Translations under genes and position numbers: made by a program
The notes under the pieces: generated by a model
The model's input: only the letters and a program-made list of their open reading frames with translations
What the model was told of the DNA's origin: nothing
The model's database searches: none
NCBI RefSeq assembly: GCF_000189635.1
Contig: NW_002476381.1
Span: 434,001-498,000 of the forward strand
DNA from: Tetrahymena thermophila SB210
Taxonomy: Eukaryota > Ciliophora > Oligohymenophorea > Hymenostomatida > Tetrahymenidae
Direction of reading: 5' to 3'
Length of the DNA stretch: 64,000 bases
In this document: piece by piece, positions 12,545-25,493 of the stretch
Position numbering within the stretch: position 1 is the first letter of the stretch
Layout of the letters: every line of letters begins with the position of its first letter

Positions 12545-15500
12545 TCAAAATTTGCTCTTTTTTTTCAATACTTTTGGTTACTAGTTATTATGGAGAGGTA
12601 AAACTTCAGAGTCATTTCCTAGCTCACCTGCAGAATACACATGACTTAGGCCTTTTATATATGAATTATAATAATCTTTGTCATTTTATCTACTTGATTA
12701 AGAGCTAACTTTTTTTGTTAGCAAATTTTATTAGTTCAAAACAGAAAATTTATAATTTTCTTAAGTTTGATGTTAATGCTGCAAGTTATAGTTTGGTGGA
12801 GTCCTAGCCAAGTTTCTTTGGCTTTCTACTTAAATTAACTTAGGGGAATTTATTAAATATCTTTTGTCAGTGTTGTAAGATTTTTTAGGAGATTTGTAAT
12901 TCTTGTTGAATTTACTTTACTAAATGCAATTGATCAACGGGTTTGCTGTGCTCTCATCGATATTATTATTTAATATTATCGTTTTTAAAGCTTAGTTTTA
13001 AGATATATTTGGAAGTCCATTTTAGGTATTGTCTCCTTAGTTAAAATTCATGTTAACGTTTAGATTGTTAAATGCGCCTATTGTGGCATTCACAAATGTT
13101 ACATTACCATAAGCAGCTATTGTTTGGCTATCTTTACTAATATTGTTATAATTATTCTAGATTGAACGATAATTCATTAAATTGTTGCTTTTCGACAAAT
13201 CTCTTTATTCTTCTGTAAAGAAATCACTAAAAACAGCAGAATTAGTTTTACATATAGAATTTGAATTTTCTCCTGATCCACTTGATCTATTTTGCAATAC
13301 TCCTGCAGGTTAAAAATAAGTTGGCTGTTCTTTATCTATACATTTTTAAGAGAATTTCTTATTTGTGTTATGAGATAGATTAGTGCTTATAACATCGAAT
13401 ACTTTCTGGTTTGCCAATGAAGAGTGTTGCAACTGCTTCACTTTAAACCATTAATTAAAAGAGCTTTGTTCATCATAAATTTCACTGACGTTTCCTGAAT
13501 CGTTCAGCTCATTAGAGCTGTTAATATTATTCAAAGTTGTTTAGTACTTTTTATTGGTTATTTGCTAGTTATTTATGTTGCTATTGTTGTAAGTGTTATT
13601 AACGTTGCATTCCCCATTTTTTTCTTAGTTTTTCTATGAAGTGTTTTTCACTATTGAAGTTGTTTCGTTGTTATTTTTACCAGAACCTAAAGCGCTACTG
13701 TTAGCACCATTCTGGCTGACATCTTAAATCTATGGATTCTATATAATTTACTAAGTTAATCCTAACTTAACGTTATTGCTGTTATTGAATATTTGTGTCT
13801 TTATTTACTGAGTTTTAATAACTTCTAAATCAGAGAATATACTAAAACTAGTGAAAAGTATATTTTTATCTGACCTGTGAAATTCAATTTTATTATATGG
13901 TCCCATCAGTGTAACGAGTTTAATAGCAATTCTTAAAGATACGAAATAATTCTAGTAGACTTCATAATCGTTGTATAATTCATCGATGTTGAATGTTTAT
14001 AAATTAATTTGGTTTAATAAATCGCTATCATAAGTAGATTGTATTTAAATTTTGAAGCAATTCGATATTGTTTGATCATTAGTTATGCGTATCGCTAAGT
14101 ATCCGTCCATGGGAGCATTTACCATCAAGTGTTCCAGAATCATAAAAAATATTTGCTACAGTCTCTCTTCGTCAGTAGAAATTTTGTCTTAGTTTGTGGT
14201 GTTTTCATAATAGGTTCTGATTCTCTTGCCTACAATGTAATGCTTTAAAGATCTTAAAATCTTATACATTTCAGCAGTAAGAGAGAACTCGGTGACAGAA
14301 AACTCGTGTTTCGAGGAATTTTTGAATTCAAAATACTACAGATAGCTGTTTACTCTGTTCATGCACTTGACATTATGGTATAGCAATTGATTTAAAACAG
14401 ACTAATTATTGATTCTGTTCAATTCATTGAGTACAACCAAGTAACTTTCTTTAAATTTCTTGAGCTAAAAGCTGAATATCTTTTCAAGAAAAGTGCTAAA
14501 CTTAATTTGTTTAATATATTTTTCTCTGTATGTCTCGTTTTCAATAGTAATAACTGCGAAGACTTCACTAAGAGAAAATGTGCTCACTCTTATGAGCAAT
14601 TTTTTGTCAACATCAAACCCATTTGGACGATAAGTACCGATAAATTCACTTACTTTCTTAGTATTTTAAGAGTTAGTGTTTTGGTTTATGTTTTGATTAG
14701 AAGTAGATTAGATAGATTTCTTTTTTTACCTGTTGCTGCTTCCTGTGTTAGCCTAAATTACATCATTTATAGTTTCTATAATTCCATCTAAGTTATTTAA
14801 AACGTTTGGAGTTTTTTGATTACTCATCTTTCTTTTATTATTAATTGTTTCTTACTCAATTTTCTGTCTTATTAACTAGTACAGAGTGAAGTCTCTTTGC
14901 ATCCCTCCTTGAGGATGTCCTTAATTAGGAATGCATTATCCGCTAATAGGAATCTAGTGCATTCCCTTTAAAATACGATTTAAATCCTTCTCATTTTAAA
15001 TAATTTCATTTTTTTAAACTAGAGTGCTCCTTGTAAATTTTTGGAAATTATCATTATTAGTTATACCTAATTCTCTGTTAGCTTTTTTATTTGCTTGTTC
15101 TAGTTCTACTCTAGATTCTTTTTAATTATATTTAGCAATAATGAAATTAGTAGGTAGAACATTTTTTATAATTTTATTCCATTCTTCGTCTTTCCTTCTT
15201 AGTAAAAAATCCTATCTTTTATTTTTATCTTCCTCATAAATCTAACTCAAGAGTATTCCCAAACATGCAAATCCAAGAGGAATTTAGATAAACGGATTTT
15301 AGAGTTCTTTTAAGCTTATAAAAATTAAAGAAACCATAGTTACTGTACAAAAGCATGCTTTCACAAGAAATTTAGTTCCTATAAAACCTCTATTAATAAT
15401 TATAGCCAACAAAAATCCTTCAAGAAAATGAAACTGAATTAGAGGTTTTCCATAAACGGTGCTATTTGAGGAGATTCTAGAATCATCAATAATTTAATTG

Positions 15501-15889
15501 CTTGATGGAAATAAGCTATCACTGATATTTAGCTCATAGTAGATGAGGATTAAATGATAAAAAATATTGATAAATTACTAAAATGAGTAAAATAAATTAA
15601 ACTTATTAGGAATCTAATAAATCATTATAAGGCTTGCTACAATACTTATTATCCATAAAATAAGAAACGCTAATATAAAATAAAATTAGTTAGTGCTGAG
15701 CTGACTACTTTCATTAGAATTATTGCTTGATTTGATTTAATTTATAGAGAGATAAACCAAATTTACGAAGCTAATTATTAAATATATAAAAAGTAGCGGT
15801 TTAGATTGCCTCTTGCAAATATCAATCTACTACAAATGATATTCTCTTTCTAACCCTTTAGATTTTAATGTAAGAGAATATTTTTGCAT
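12545..15889 (-). CDS. Six-TM protein with degenerate histidine-kinase core
   Basis: Single-exon gene, 1114 aa, TGA-terminated. Six hydrophobic segments lie at residues about 33-52, 73-94, 102-120, 156-170, 178-196 and 204-220, followed by a charged cytosolic region. A PAS-like tail (FSLSEVFAVITIEN, about 440-460) leads into a helix pair that corresponds to the HisKA dimerisation hairpin; the second helix is QLLYHNVKCMNRVNSYLQYF (about 495-515). Where the phospho-acceptor H-box should be there is FSFQLKKFK, with no suitable His. The ATPase-like fold follows: DEERLQQIFFMILEHLMVNA in the N-box place with the key Asn replaced, no DxGxG, then GPYNKIEF and SFSIFSD as final strands. Residues about 690-1114 are Ser/Asn/Gln-rich. 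Probably a membrane pseudokinase or scaffold; loss of catalysis is inferred from the missing residues. Confidence 0.75.
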
Positions 15890-18353
15890 TTTTATGATGT
15901 CCTCTGCTATATTTGTATTAAGATTTACCTACTTTCTCAGCTACAAGTTAATATTTTTTATCTATTTTTTTGCTTGTTTGATTATTTGATTGAAGCAAGT
16001 TTTACTTAATAAATATTAAAAAAATGTAGTATTGATTTATTTAATTAATGAATTAATCGATTGATATCTTGCTAATTACTTTTAAAGCAAGTTTGAAATT
16101 TATTTGATTACTTTATTTTTGCAATTTATTAATTATCGAATGCAAATCATAAATTATTAATGCAAATTTAATTAATTTACTGGTAAAAACAATATTAAAT
16201 TTACATATAATTTTCTCAAAAATGATGATAAGCTGCTCTTAACTCATTAATTCACTAGTAAAGATAATATAATTACATTTAATTATTTATTTGTAAAAAG
16301 AAAACCTAAATAAATTTTGTATAAGATCGTTCATTTACTAATTGATAATCCGTAACATTAAAGTCAATTTATTCAATGTTATCAATAGTAATAATTTAGA
16401 ATTGTATTTATTATAAATATTCATTAATAAACTCCAAATTTAGTTCTTACTTTTACTATTTCATAATTTAATTAATACGCAACTAAGATAGCCTTCTTTC
16501 TATAAGCCCTTACTGGAATAAATATTGACATATTAATAAAAACAATGCTAAATTTATTAAATTTTAACTGTAGGATAAAAAATTGAAATATCTGTGAATT
16601 TAGGTTAAAATTTGATTTCAAATATTTAACTTTTCCTTTACATTAAAAATGAAATTATTGGTTAAATTTGTTTAATATTTCAAATAAAAATATTTAAATA
16701 TAATATGCTAATTATACCCAATAAATATATTCGAAAATTATAAATTTAGTCTTTTTTATAGAATTACTGACTTCAATCAGAAAAACTGGACATGCTAAAT
16801 TCTGTCAAAGTTATCTAAAGTCTTCTTTAATTTCATATTTTAGAACACTCTCAAATATAACGATAACATTTCTTACTCGAATTATTACTTTTCAAAGTTA
16901 AAAAAACATAATAAACTAGGTAAAAATTAAATTTAATAAACTGCTTGCCATGAAATTTTAATTGGAACTTTTCTTATGTTTCCATTTATTAAAAAATATT
17001 TAAATTAGTTGATATTTTATAAAAATAAATATATTTACTCATAAAAATTACTTGAACTCAGTTCTCAAATTTTCTTTAAAGCACTATTTACTTGTTGAGT
17101 TTTGAATACTTTTTATAATGTTAAAGTAAATTTATGAAAATAGTTTTCTATTTTATTTTTAAAAATCGTTGTTTATTATAATTATTATTGAAAAATGTTA
17201 CAAAATCACTATTAATTATTAAGTATTTATTTACTTACGAAGGTGATGACAATCCTATCTATCTTCTTAAAAATTAATCAAATGTAAAAATTTTTTCATT
17301 GAAAAATATATTTAGAAAATTATTTATTTATTTAAGCTTACTTTTGAATAAATACTGAATTTAAATTATTTGGTTAACTAAATGTTTGCCTTACAATTAA
17401 TTGAATGTGTTTAATTAATATCCTTAACTTTTAGGAGATCAAATTACTTGCAAAATATTTTGCATTCATGCATAAAAGATTCTAACTAAATCCACCATTT
17501 CTAAAATAACAAAATCTAATTACTTTTAATAGCAATTATAATGGATCTAAAAATTTTGGACGATTTAAATTTACAATTTTAAAATTCAAATGGATTAAAT
17601 AAATAATCAAGAAGTTTCTAAAATATCTAAATTAAATCTACTTTCATCTATTCTCTCTATTATCTTTTCTCTAATTAAATTTCAAAAATATTCTTACTTA
17701 TTCAATTTTTAATGCTTACTTTTATTATTTAATTACCATAAATAAATACTTGGTAAGGTTTATTTTTATATTGGCTCACAAAAGTATTCTTATTTTTTTA
17801 AATATAATTTAATCTTATTTTTTGAGAAAAAATTTTTTATGTAACTGGCCTTAATTAATGATAATTCATGGTAAAAAATTATTATCGCAATAAATAAAAA
17901 TATGAAATAAATTATTTTAAAAATCAGCAAATTAACAATTAAAATTTTAAAGTAGCAACAATAAATAATATGAATTAAATCAGTTTATAATAATTAATGT
18001 TGTATAAGCATTAGCAAAATATAAAAAATTAAAAATAAAAAGTAAGAAATATAGTAAAAAATAATTAATAAAAGAATTTAAGCAATTTTTAAGGAAATAG
18101 ATTTTGTTAAATTTTATTGTTTTTGCTAATAAATAGGCAAAATTAAACTATTTTACTATATTTAAACATAAATTTAGGCATAAAGTTACAAATTAAAAAT
18201 GAAGTAGATTTTTTCAAGTTAATTTAAGTTTTAAATAAGATTCCATTTTTTTATCTCTAAAAAAAATTCCTTTGAGATATTTTTTATATAAAATTCTATT
18301 TATTAAGACTTAGGAGGTATTTTTTCTCAATCCATTTTTTTCAAGATAAGATA
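15890..18353. other. Intergenic, AT-rich
   Basis: Nearly 2.5 kb of very AT-rich DNA with no convincing coding or RNA feature on either strand. It includes the promoter side of the six-TM gene and the 3' flank of the AlkB gene. Confidence 0.55.
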
Positions 18354-18953
18354 TCAAGCATCAACTAAAGCTTTTCTGAAAGTCAAAGAAACTCTTGTAC
18401 TCCTCTAAATAGTCTTTCCATCTATTTTGTCTGATTTTCTAGAAGGAATTGAATGCTTAAATAAATATCTTGCTTTATCTTCTAAGATCAGTATACTTCT
18501 TCTTTTCAGGTATAAATCAATTTCTGTCTCACCATAAGTTAATTTCATTATGCAGCCAGATCCAAGTGATACAGAAAAGATTGTTTCACCAAAAATATCA
18601 GTCTTATCAATATGTGGATTGATACCCTAACCTGGTAAATACTCGTTAATAATCATTTAATCTGGCATAACTTTTATAACTTTATCATCTATCAGTCTTT
18701 AGCAGAAATTGATTGCGTACTTAGGTAGCACTCCTAAAAACATATTTTTATCAATAGATTTTATAGAATAATCATACTTGTATCCATAATGTTAAGTTCT
18801 CCTTTTTAATTGTGTATTCCACTCATTCTGATATATTTCTTTGAATATGAAAACCTCCTCTTCTTCTGTTAATATTGAGTCGATGTATCTCAAACCCTAT
18901 ACCTAATCGAATGTCTATGCTGAATCAAAAAGTTTTTGTTTTTAGTCATCCAT
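18354..18953 (-). CDS. AlkB-family 2-oxoglutarate/Fe(II) dioxygenase
   Basis: Oxidative demethylase or hydroxylase acting on nucleic acid (DNA/RNA repair, or tRNA wobble-base modification in the ALKBH8 branch). Single exon, 199 aa. The double-stranded beta helix core is clear: IINEYLPGQGINPHIDKTD carries the HxD iron ligands (residues about 113-115), FGETIFSVSLGSGCIMKL follows, the distal His is in FKHSIPSRKSD (near 168), and the 2-oxoglutarate-binding RxxxxxR is in STRVSLTFRKA near the C-terminus. The upstream HYGYKYDYS motif is like the ALKBH8/ABH group. There is no RRM or methyltransferase domain as in animal ALKBH8. The product is a compact catalytic unit; which nucleic acid it acts on cannot be told. 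Confidence 0.9.
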
Positions 18954-21080
18954 TTTTTTATTTGTTTTCGTTGTTTAAATTGATAATTCTAAAAAACCTT
19001 TTTAAATTATTCATTATCTTAATTTTTTTATTAAGTAGACATTATAAAATGAATGATACAAAATTAATCTAGATTTTAAAGATTTTTCAAATTTCAAATA
19101 TAAAGGAGGGATATTTTGATATTATTAAATTAGAAGCTGAATTCCAATAAATAAATAAATTCTACATTTTAATTTAAATAATAATAGCAAAAATCTAATT
19201 TTCTTTTATTTTAGAAAATAATAACAAATTTTAATGATTTATTTATTTTCTTTCTTTTTAATAAAAAAAAAATAATTGATAATATTTGAATATTTTAGAA
19301 TATTTATCAGGAATCGGATACACAACAAAATTATTTTTATAATTTAAAAATGCTAAATATCTCCTTATTTTTAAGCTTACAAAAGTATATATATGAAACA
19401 AATATTTATGTAATAATTGAAATTATTCTCATAAAAAAAAATTATTTAAATAATCTTTGTTAAAATATCATTAAAAAATTAATTAATTCATTTATAAATT
19501 AAAAAAATTTCAATTACTTTTTTAAACTGCGAATAGCAATTTTAAATAATTCCTGATTTAATTAGTTGAATTTATAATTTTATATTTTATTTTTAATTGT
19601 CTCTTCTTATTTGATTTGTTTTGATTACATATTTGTTTGATTTATCTTTTTACATTTAAATTTAGAAGATTTATCACTTTTAATTAGAAAATAAATTAGC
19701 ACTCATTATTGCTAGACAGTCGAATATTAAAGTATCTTAGAAATTTGTTTATAAAAAAGAACTGTTTTGTCAAAATATAGGTTATTTTTTGAGATTGATA
19801 TAGATTTTACTTTAAGTAACAAAATTGAGTAGATAGTAAATGAAAAGATTAGTAAAGGATTTTTCTGAAGTTTATTTAATAATGTTTTTGAAAATAACAA
19901 ATTTTATTAATTTATCATTTATAATAAAAGATTAATAAGACGTGGAAGTATTCCTTAAATATTTTTTAGGTAGATTATGAATAAACATAACAGTAACTAA
20001 CTTGGATAACTCTAAAGAAAGATTTTAAAAAGTTGCTTAGTTGGATTATAAAAATAATATTTATAATTTTATAAAGAGTATTTTTTAATATATTTTTAGT
20101 TTTTACTTGCTTAAATAATTTGGATTGAATGTAGCAAAATTTTAGAATCAATAGAAAAGTATGAGTGAGTGAGTGAGTGAGTGAGTATGCATCAAAAAAT
20201 ATATGAAATTTATAAAGATGAAATAATTTATATGTTAATTATAATGTAAAAAGTGTTAATCGAAGCAATAAAATAACAATGAATCTAGCATGCATGCGTG
20301 CAAGCAAGCAAACAAGCAAACAAATAATAATGAAGAAAAAGCTAAGAAATAAATAAAGAAATAAATTATTCAAGCAAGTTGGTTTGAAGAAAAAAAATAA
20401 AAAATCAAAGAAAAAGAAAAACCATTGGTAATATTATTACAAATTTTATAATAATAATTCGTCAAAAAAGCAAAAGAAACAAGATTTTTTCGATACCTAA
20501 ATATAAATACAGTTTATCAGTAAATGCTACATGAATAACTCGAGATTCTATCCAAAGAGAAGGTAAAAATTAAGGATAAATCGAAGAGTTTTTTATGAAA
20601 TTTAGGATGCTTTTTTATTTTTTCCTGCTTAAACCAACTTGAAAGCTTTTTAAGCAACCTGCTTCATTTTTTTTAAGGTTGTGTTTACCATTTTTGAATA
20701 GCTTCAAACATGATCTGTTAAGAAAAATAAACGACATTTTTAGAAATTAAATTCGTTCTGAAAAAAGGTGTGTCTCGAAAAACTTGTAATTAAAATGCAA
20801 ATAGAATATAAATGACATAATTTTTAATTTTAAACGAATATTTAAAAAAATAAAGTCAATTAAGCACTCCAAATTTTAGCTTAATTCAAAGTTTTACCTT
20901 TTAAAAGGAGTGTTTTAAGTGCCCTGTTTATAAGCTAGTTTAGAGTGATTTATTCTCAGTTTTTTATAAAAGAGTGTTCTAAAATAGCTTTTATTTAGCA
21001 AGCAAGTTAGCTGCTCTTTCGTTTGTTCATTAGTGGTGGAAGTAGATAAGCATTTTAAATTTTATTTAAAGTCTTCTCAA
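18954..21080. other. Intergenic between divergent genes, AT-rich
   Basis: Shared upstream region of the AlkB gene (-) and the eIF2-alpha-type kinase (+). A (GAGT)n tract lies at 20163-20186 and a GCAT/GCAAGCAA tract at 20287-20321. The last 600 nt are less AT-rich and may be kinase 5' leader. No ORF of note. Confidence 0.6.
20163..20186. repeat. (GAGT)n tetranucleotide repeat
   Basis: Six tandem GAGT units in the gap upstream of the eIF2-alpha-type kinase. Confidence 0.9.
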
Positions 21081-24000
21081 ATGAAAAAGTTTTAGTTTTA
21101 ATTTCGTTAAATACCAATTATTCCATTATCTTATTAGATTTATGAGAATAACTTCATACAGTTGCAGAAGATTGGCTAAGGAGGATTCGCGAGTGTATAT
21201 CGTGTTGTGCATAAGATAGACGATACTGAATATGCTGTGAAATAAATTCATCTCAAGATCAAAGATATTAAAGAAGACTTGCAGAAGCATTACGAAAAGC
21301 TTATTAGAGAAGCTAGGTATTTAGCTTAGGTGAATCATCCAAACGTGATCCGCTATTTTCATAGTTGGATTGAAGTCACTGAAAAAAAGAAATCCTAAAA
21401 ATAAGAAGAGTAGAAGAGATAAACATTGGAATTAAGCAGTTCATTTGCAAAGAAGAAGAAAAGCAAGGACAATAACAATGTCTCTCCTAGCAAAAAAGAC
21501 AAGAAAGAAGACAAATAGTTAGCCATTCAATCAAACTAAGCTAATTTAAAGCAGCAAGTAAAATAAAATATTCATAAATATCATATATAGTGATATCATC
21601 ATCATTCTATATAAAAAAAATTAATAGCCTGCAAATAGCAATAATCCAGCTGGATAAAACCAATAAAAAGTAGTTGATAGCAATAAAGGAGGCATTAGCT
21701 AGGTAGCCAGCGTGTAAAATAAAAATAGCGATGCTACTAACATTCATATTTAGGCTTAGACAAACAATTAAAAAGGTAAATAACAGCAGTAGTAGTAGGT
21801 AAATTAGGGAAAACAAACTTAGTAGATTTAGTTAAACAATTAAGATTAAAGTGATGAGGATAACAATGAAGATTCAAACACATTTTATTTTGAGGATGAA
21901 TTTGATAATGAAGTTGTTTTCATCGAAGAAAATTCAAAGTCAATAAAACAAGATGAGAGTCAATAGGAGAATTCACATTCTTCAGGAAATAACTTAAATC
22001 AAAGTAACATAAAAAGTAATAATGATATGAGCGACTAATCTCCTATTCCTAATCCAAATGTAGCAAGTAAATAAAAACCCTCATAGATAAAAATTTTTAA
22101 TAATAATTCAAATGGCAACTCAGCAGAAATACCAAACACTAAAAAATCTTCAAAGGATATCAAAAAGCTTTCAGAATTTTCATCCGCCATGCATGGAAAC
22201 AATAATGAAGAAAGCCAAGAAAACGATAGTTAGTCATTCAATAAGGGATAATCCGATTTTTAGTTAGTATTTGAAAGCTATTCTGAGAAATCGAAATCTG
22301 ATTTGAAGGACGAATGCAAACAAATAGCTCCAGATAATAACAATTAAAATACTAGTAAACTCGTATAAAATAAAAAGTAGGATTAAGGAGAAAAAAAAAA
22401 TATAAATAAATGTAATAACAATAATAATTAAAATAAAAATCAAATTTTAGAAACTAAAAAGCAGGAATAAAATGCAAATTGTGCCATCAACAACAAAAAC
22501 AACAAAAATAGCCATGACATATTAAAGAATAATTAGATTAGTTAGCAAACTTAAAACAACAACAACAACAACAAAAATCAGTTATAATAGAACTAATAGT
22601 AGAATCAAGCAAATTCTATTAGCAATACAAAGTCGTATGAGAGAAGAAAGAACAAATCGATGGACTATTTGACCATAGATTAAAAGCAAAGGGAGTTTCA
22701 ATTAGATAAATATGATGAAATAATTTTTTATCTACAAACTGAATTATGCCATTAAACTCTTGCTGAATACATAACGAATAGAAATAAAAAATTGTTTTCT
22801 TAGCAGTAATTTAATTAAAATCTAAGCATTAAAAATAGCTGTGCAAATATTAGTAATAACAGCAATATAAAAAATCAGAATCTCTGTCTTTAGTCTACAT
22901 AATCAATGTTCAATATGAATGAAAGCAACAGTTTTAGTGGTTAATAAAATAGTATTAATAATAATTTAAATTAAAATAATCTAATGCATCCAACTTTGAC
23001 TTATTCAAATTCTTGTAACTGCAGTGATCCCTTTGATATCCTCACATTTGAATATAAACAACAAGCTATAGCAATTTTAAAAGAAATAATAAAAGGATTG
23101 TATCACATTCACCACATCTGCAAGATGGTGCATAGAGATTTAAAGCCTCACAATATTTTTTTAACAGATAACATGCAAGTAAAAATTGGAGACTTCGGGC
23201 TAGTAAAAAAATTATCAAAATTGATCAATCCAAACTAAAAAATATAATACAACGATCATTAATTGTACGGTAAAAAGCTTGGAAATGATAATTCTGGAAT
23301 GAAACAGACTTCCACCAACAATTCATTTTCTGGGGCTTCAACTTCTCCGTCGGAAACTAATTCTGGCTATCATGACAAGCTGCCCTTTTATTTACCAAAA
23401 GAAGAAATCACTTCCACTTGTGGTACAGCAACTTACGCTTCTCCAGAGTAGCTGTCTCAAAAGGTAAAATTTAAAATGAAAAAAATATATGTGGTGGTAT
23501 TTAGCAATTTTAAATTCATTAAAAGTTGTATAGATTTTTTCTATGGTAGAATCCATTATTCTATATTGTGTGGTAAAATCAAATAATCTCATTTAAGCAG
23601 GGCAGGGTTACTAGTTTACTGTTTACAATATTAATTTTATTTAATCGATTATTTTTTTAGAACTAGTAAGTGATCAACTAATATTTATTTATTTATTAAT
23701 TGGTATTAATTTTTAAAATTATTACTGCCAGGTTAAGTGATTGATATAAATTAAACAACAATTCGTGAGGTGATTAAGTTATAATTCAACTAAGCTTATA
23801 TAATTACTTTCGAAGGACACAAATATCCACACAAATTTTAAATTATAAAAAGTATTTTTTCTAAAAAAGAAAGTGCGCATTAAAGCACATTTTCAGGTAA
23901 ATAAAACTACCTATTAAAAAAATAGGATCTTTGAAAATAATATTTACAATCGCATTTCTGCTGCTAGATTAGTGTGTATAATCTAAATATTTTTATATAC

Positions 24001-24719
24001 TATGGATGGATATATCATTTGTTTTCTAGAAGATCTTTTGAAAAAATTGATTAATAAATAGATATTTTGGATTACTGCATCTATAACATTATTTCCATGA
24101 AAATTGGATACTTAAATCTTATAAAATACTAATAGAAAATTAGAGCGCGAATTTTATTTTGTATAATATTAATCAAAATACAATACCCAAATTCAGGCTT
24201 ACTCTCTGATATCAGATTCTTATTTTTATTTCCTACTTTTTTGGAAAAAAAAAGAGAAGCAATATCTTATAATAAAAATGAATTTATAAAACCAATTTTA
24301 ACAAAGTTTAATTTTTAAATCAAAATATTTTTAAATAGGCTGAGTTTTTTGATCACAGAGCAGATATATATAGCTTGGGGATTATCATTCTTTAGCTCTT
24401 TCACCCAATGAATACTTCTATGGAACTAGTAAAAACGATACAAAACTGCAAGAAAGGAGAGCTTCCTAAGCATTTTTGTGCCAAGTTCCCTCGCCTTGCT
24501 GAGATTATTAAGGACAGTCTTTCTAATGACCCTCAGAAAAGACCTCTACTTTCAAAAATAGAGCAAACTTTGTAAGAAATGGAAATGATGGAGAGTTAAG
24601 TGCATTGTGAAATATTGGGAAAGCTAATGATAACTTTCGAATCAGAAACCACACAAAGCGTCAAGTAAAATTTTATCAAATAATATTAAAAATAAATGTT
24701 CGCTAACAAACACTATTGA
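21081..24719 (+). CDS. eIF2-alpha kinase family (PEK/GCN2-like) protein
   Basis: Ser/Thr kinase predicted to phosphorylate translation factor eIF2-alpha and slow protein synthesis under stress. Exons 21081-21557, 21628-23463, 24339-24719; 897 aa. N-lobe residues about 24-110: [26 protein letters not shown], and [14 protein letters not shown], the family's typical signature. An insert of about 400 residues rich in N/Q/S/D follows, with acidic [15 protein letters not shown]. The fold resumes with [18 protein letters not shown] (about 521), then another insert, then [23 protein letters not shown], a long activation-loop insert, [16 protein letters not shown] and, after an 875-nt intron, [19 protein letters not shown]. 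The C-terminus extends only about 55 residues past the kinase. There is no GCN2 RWD/HisRS or PERK lumenal domain. ATG 21081 gives an N-terminus just before the kinase fold. Confidence 0.9.
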
Positions 24720-25493
24720 AACTTTTTCAAATCAAAACTATTTTGGATAAAGTTATAAATAAATAACAAAATTCGAAAGATTGATTACAAATATTTATTA
24801 CAAACGTAATATTAAATTAAGTATTATAAGCGGTTAAAATCAATAAAGAGATTACTAGTAACAGTTTTTTCAAAAGATACGCAATTAATTTAAGAATTAT
24901 TTACATAACAGTGGTAAATTTACGTTCTACAAGAATTAAATTACTTATTTATTTATAAATTTGAAAAGTAGAAAATGTAAAGTCTCCTACCAAATTATTA
25001 AAAAGAATATAAATTAATTTAAAAATAGTATATAAACAGTGATAATATCTTTAGATAACTTACTGTTTTCTAATCTCCAACATCTACTTTAAATATTAAA
25101 ACTTTTTATAGATTTAGTAATTAAAAAAATGTAAATCCACTAACTAAATTACTATCAAACAAAAAGCAAACATTTACTTAATTAATAAAAAAAGTAAGTT
25201 TGTCTTTACAAAATTTTAACATTCATAGATTACTCATTCAGAATTAATTTTAAATTTACATAGATCTGTAAATAAATAAAAAATTAACTAGTATTTTTAT
25301 CTATTGAGCCAAGTTTTTTCTATTTTAGATGCTTGGACAGTTAGATAAAATAAAAAATTTACAATTCTAGCATTCATTTATCATTTTAATTCACTGATTC
25401 GATTTTTAAATTGGACCATTTTTAATATATTAGATTCGTAAAAGTAATCCGCAATTCGCTCTATTTTTATAAAAATGAGACCATCCAGAAGGC
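24720..25493. other. Intergenic, AT-rich
   Basis: 3' flank of the kinase gene; no feature seen. Base composition becomes less AT-rich near the end as the SKP1-like remnant begins. Confidence 0.6.

Noticed and set aside
14657-14730. Possible intron in the six-TM gene
   Set aside because: GT/AG ends exist, but splicing breaks the frame whereas reading through stays open, so the gene is single-exon.
20630-20645. Sequence resembling the Tetrahymena chromosome breakage site (TAAACCAAC...)
   Set aside because: Only the first nine or so bases agree with the 15-base site and no telomere repeat or chromosome end is nearby.
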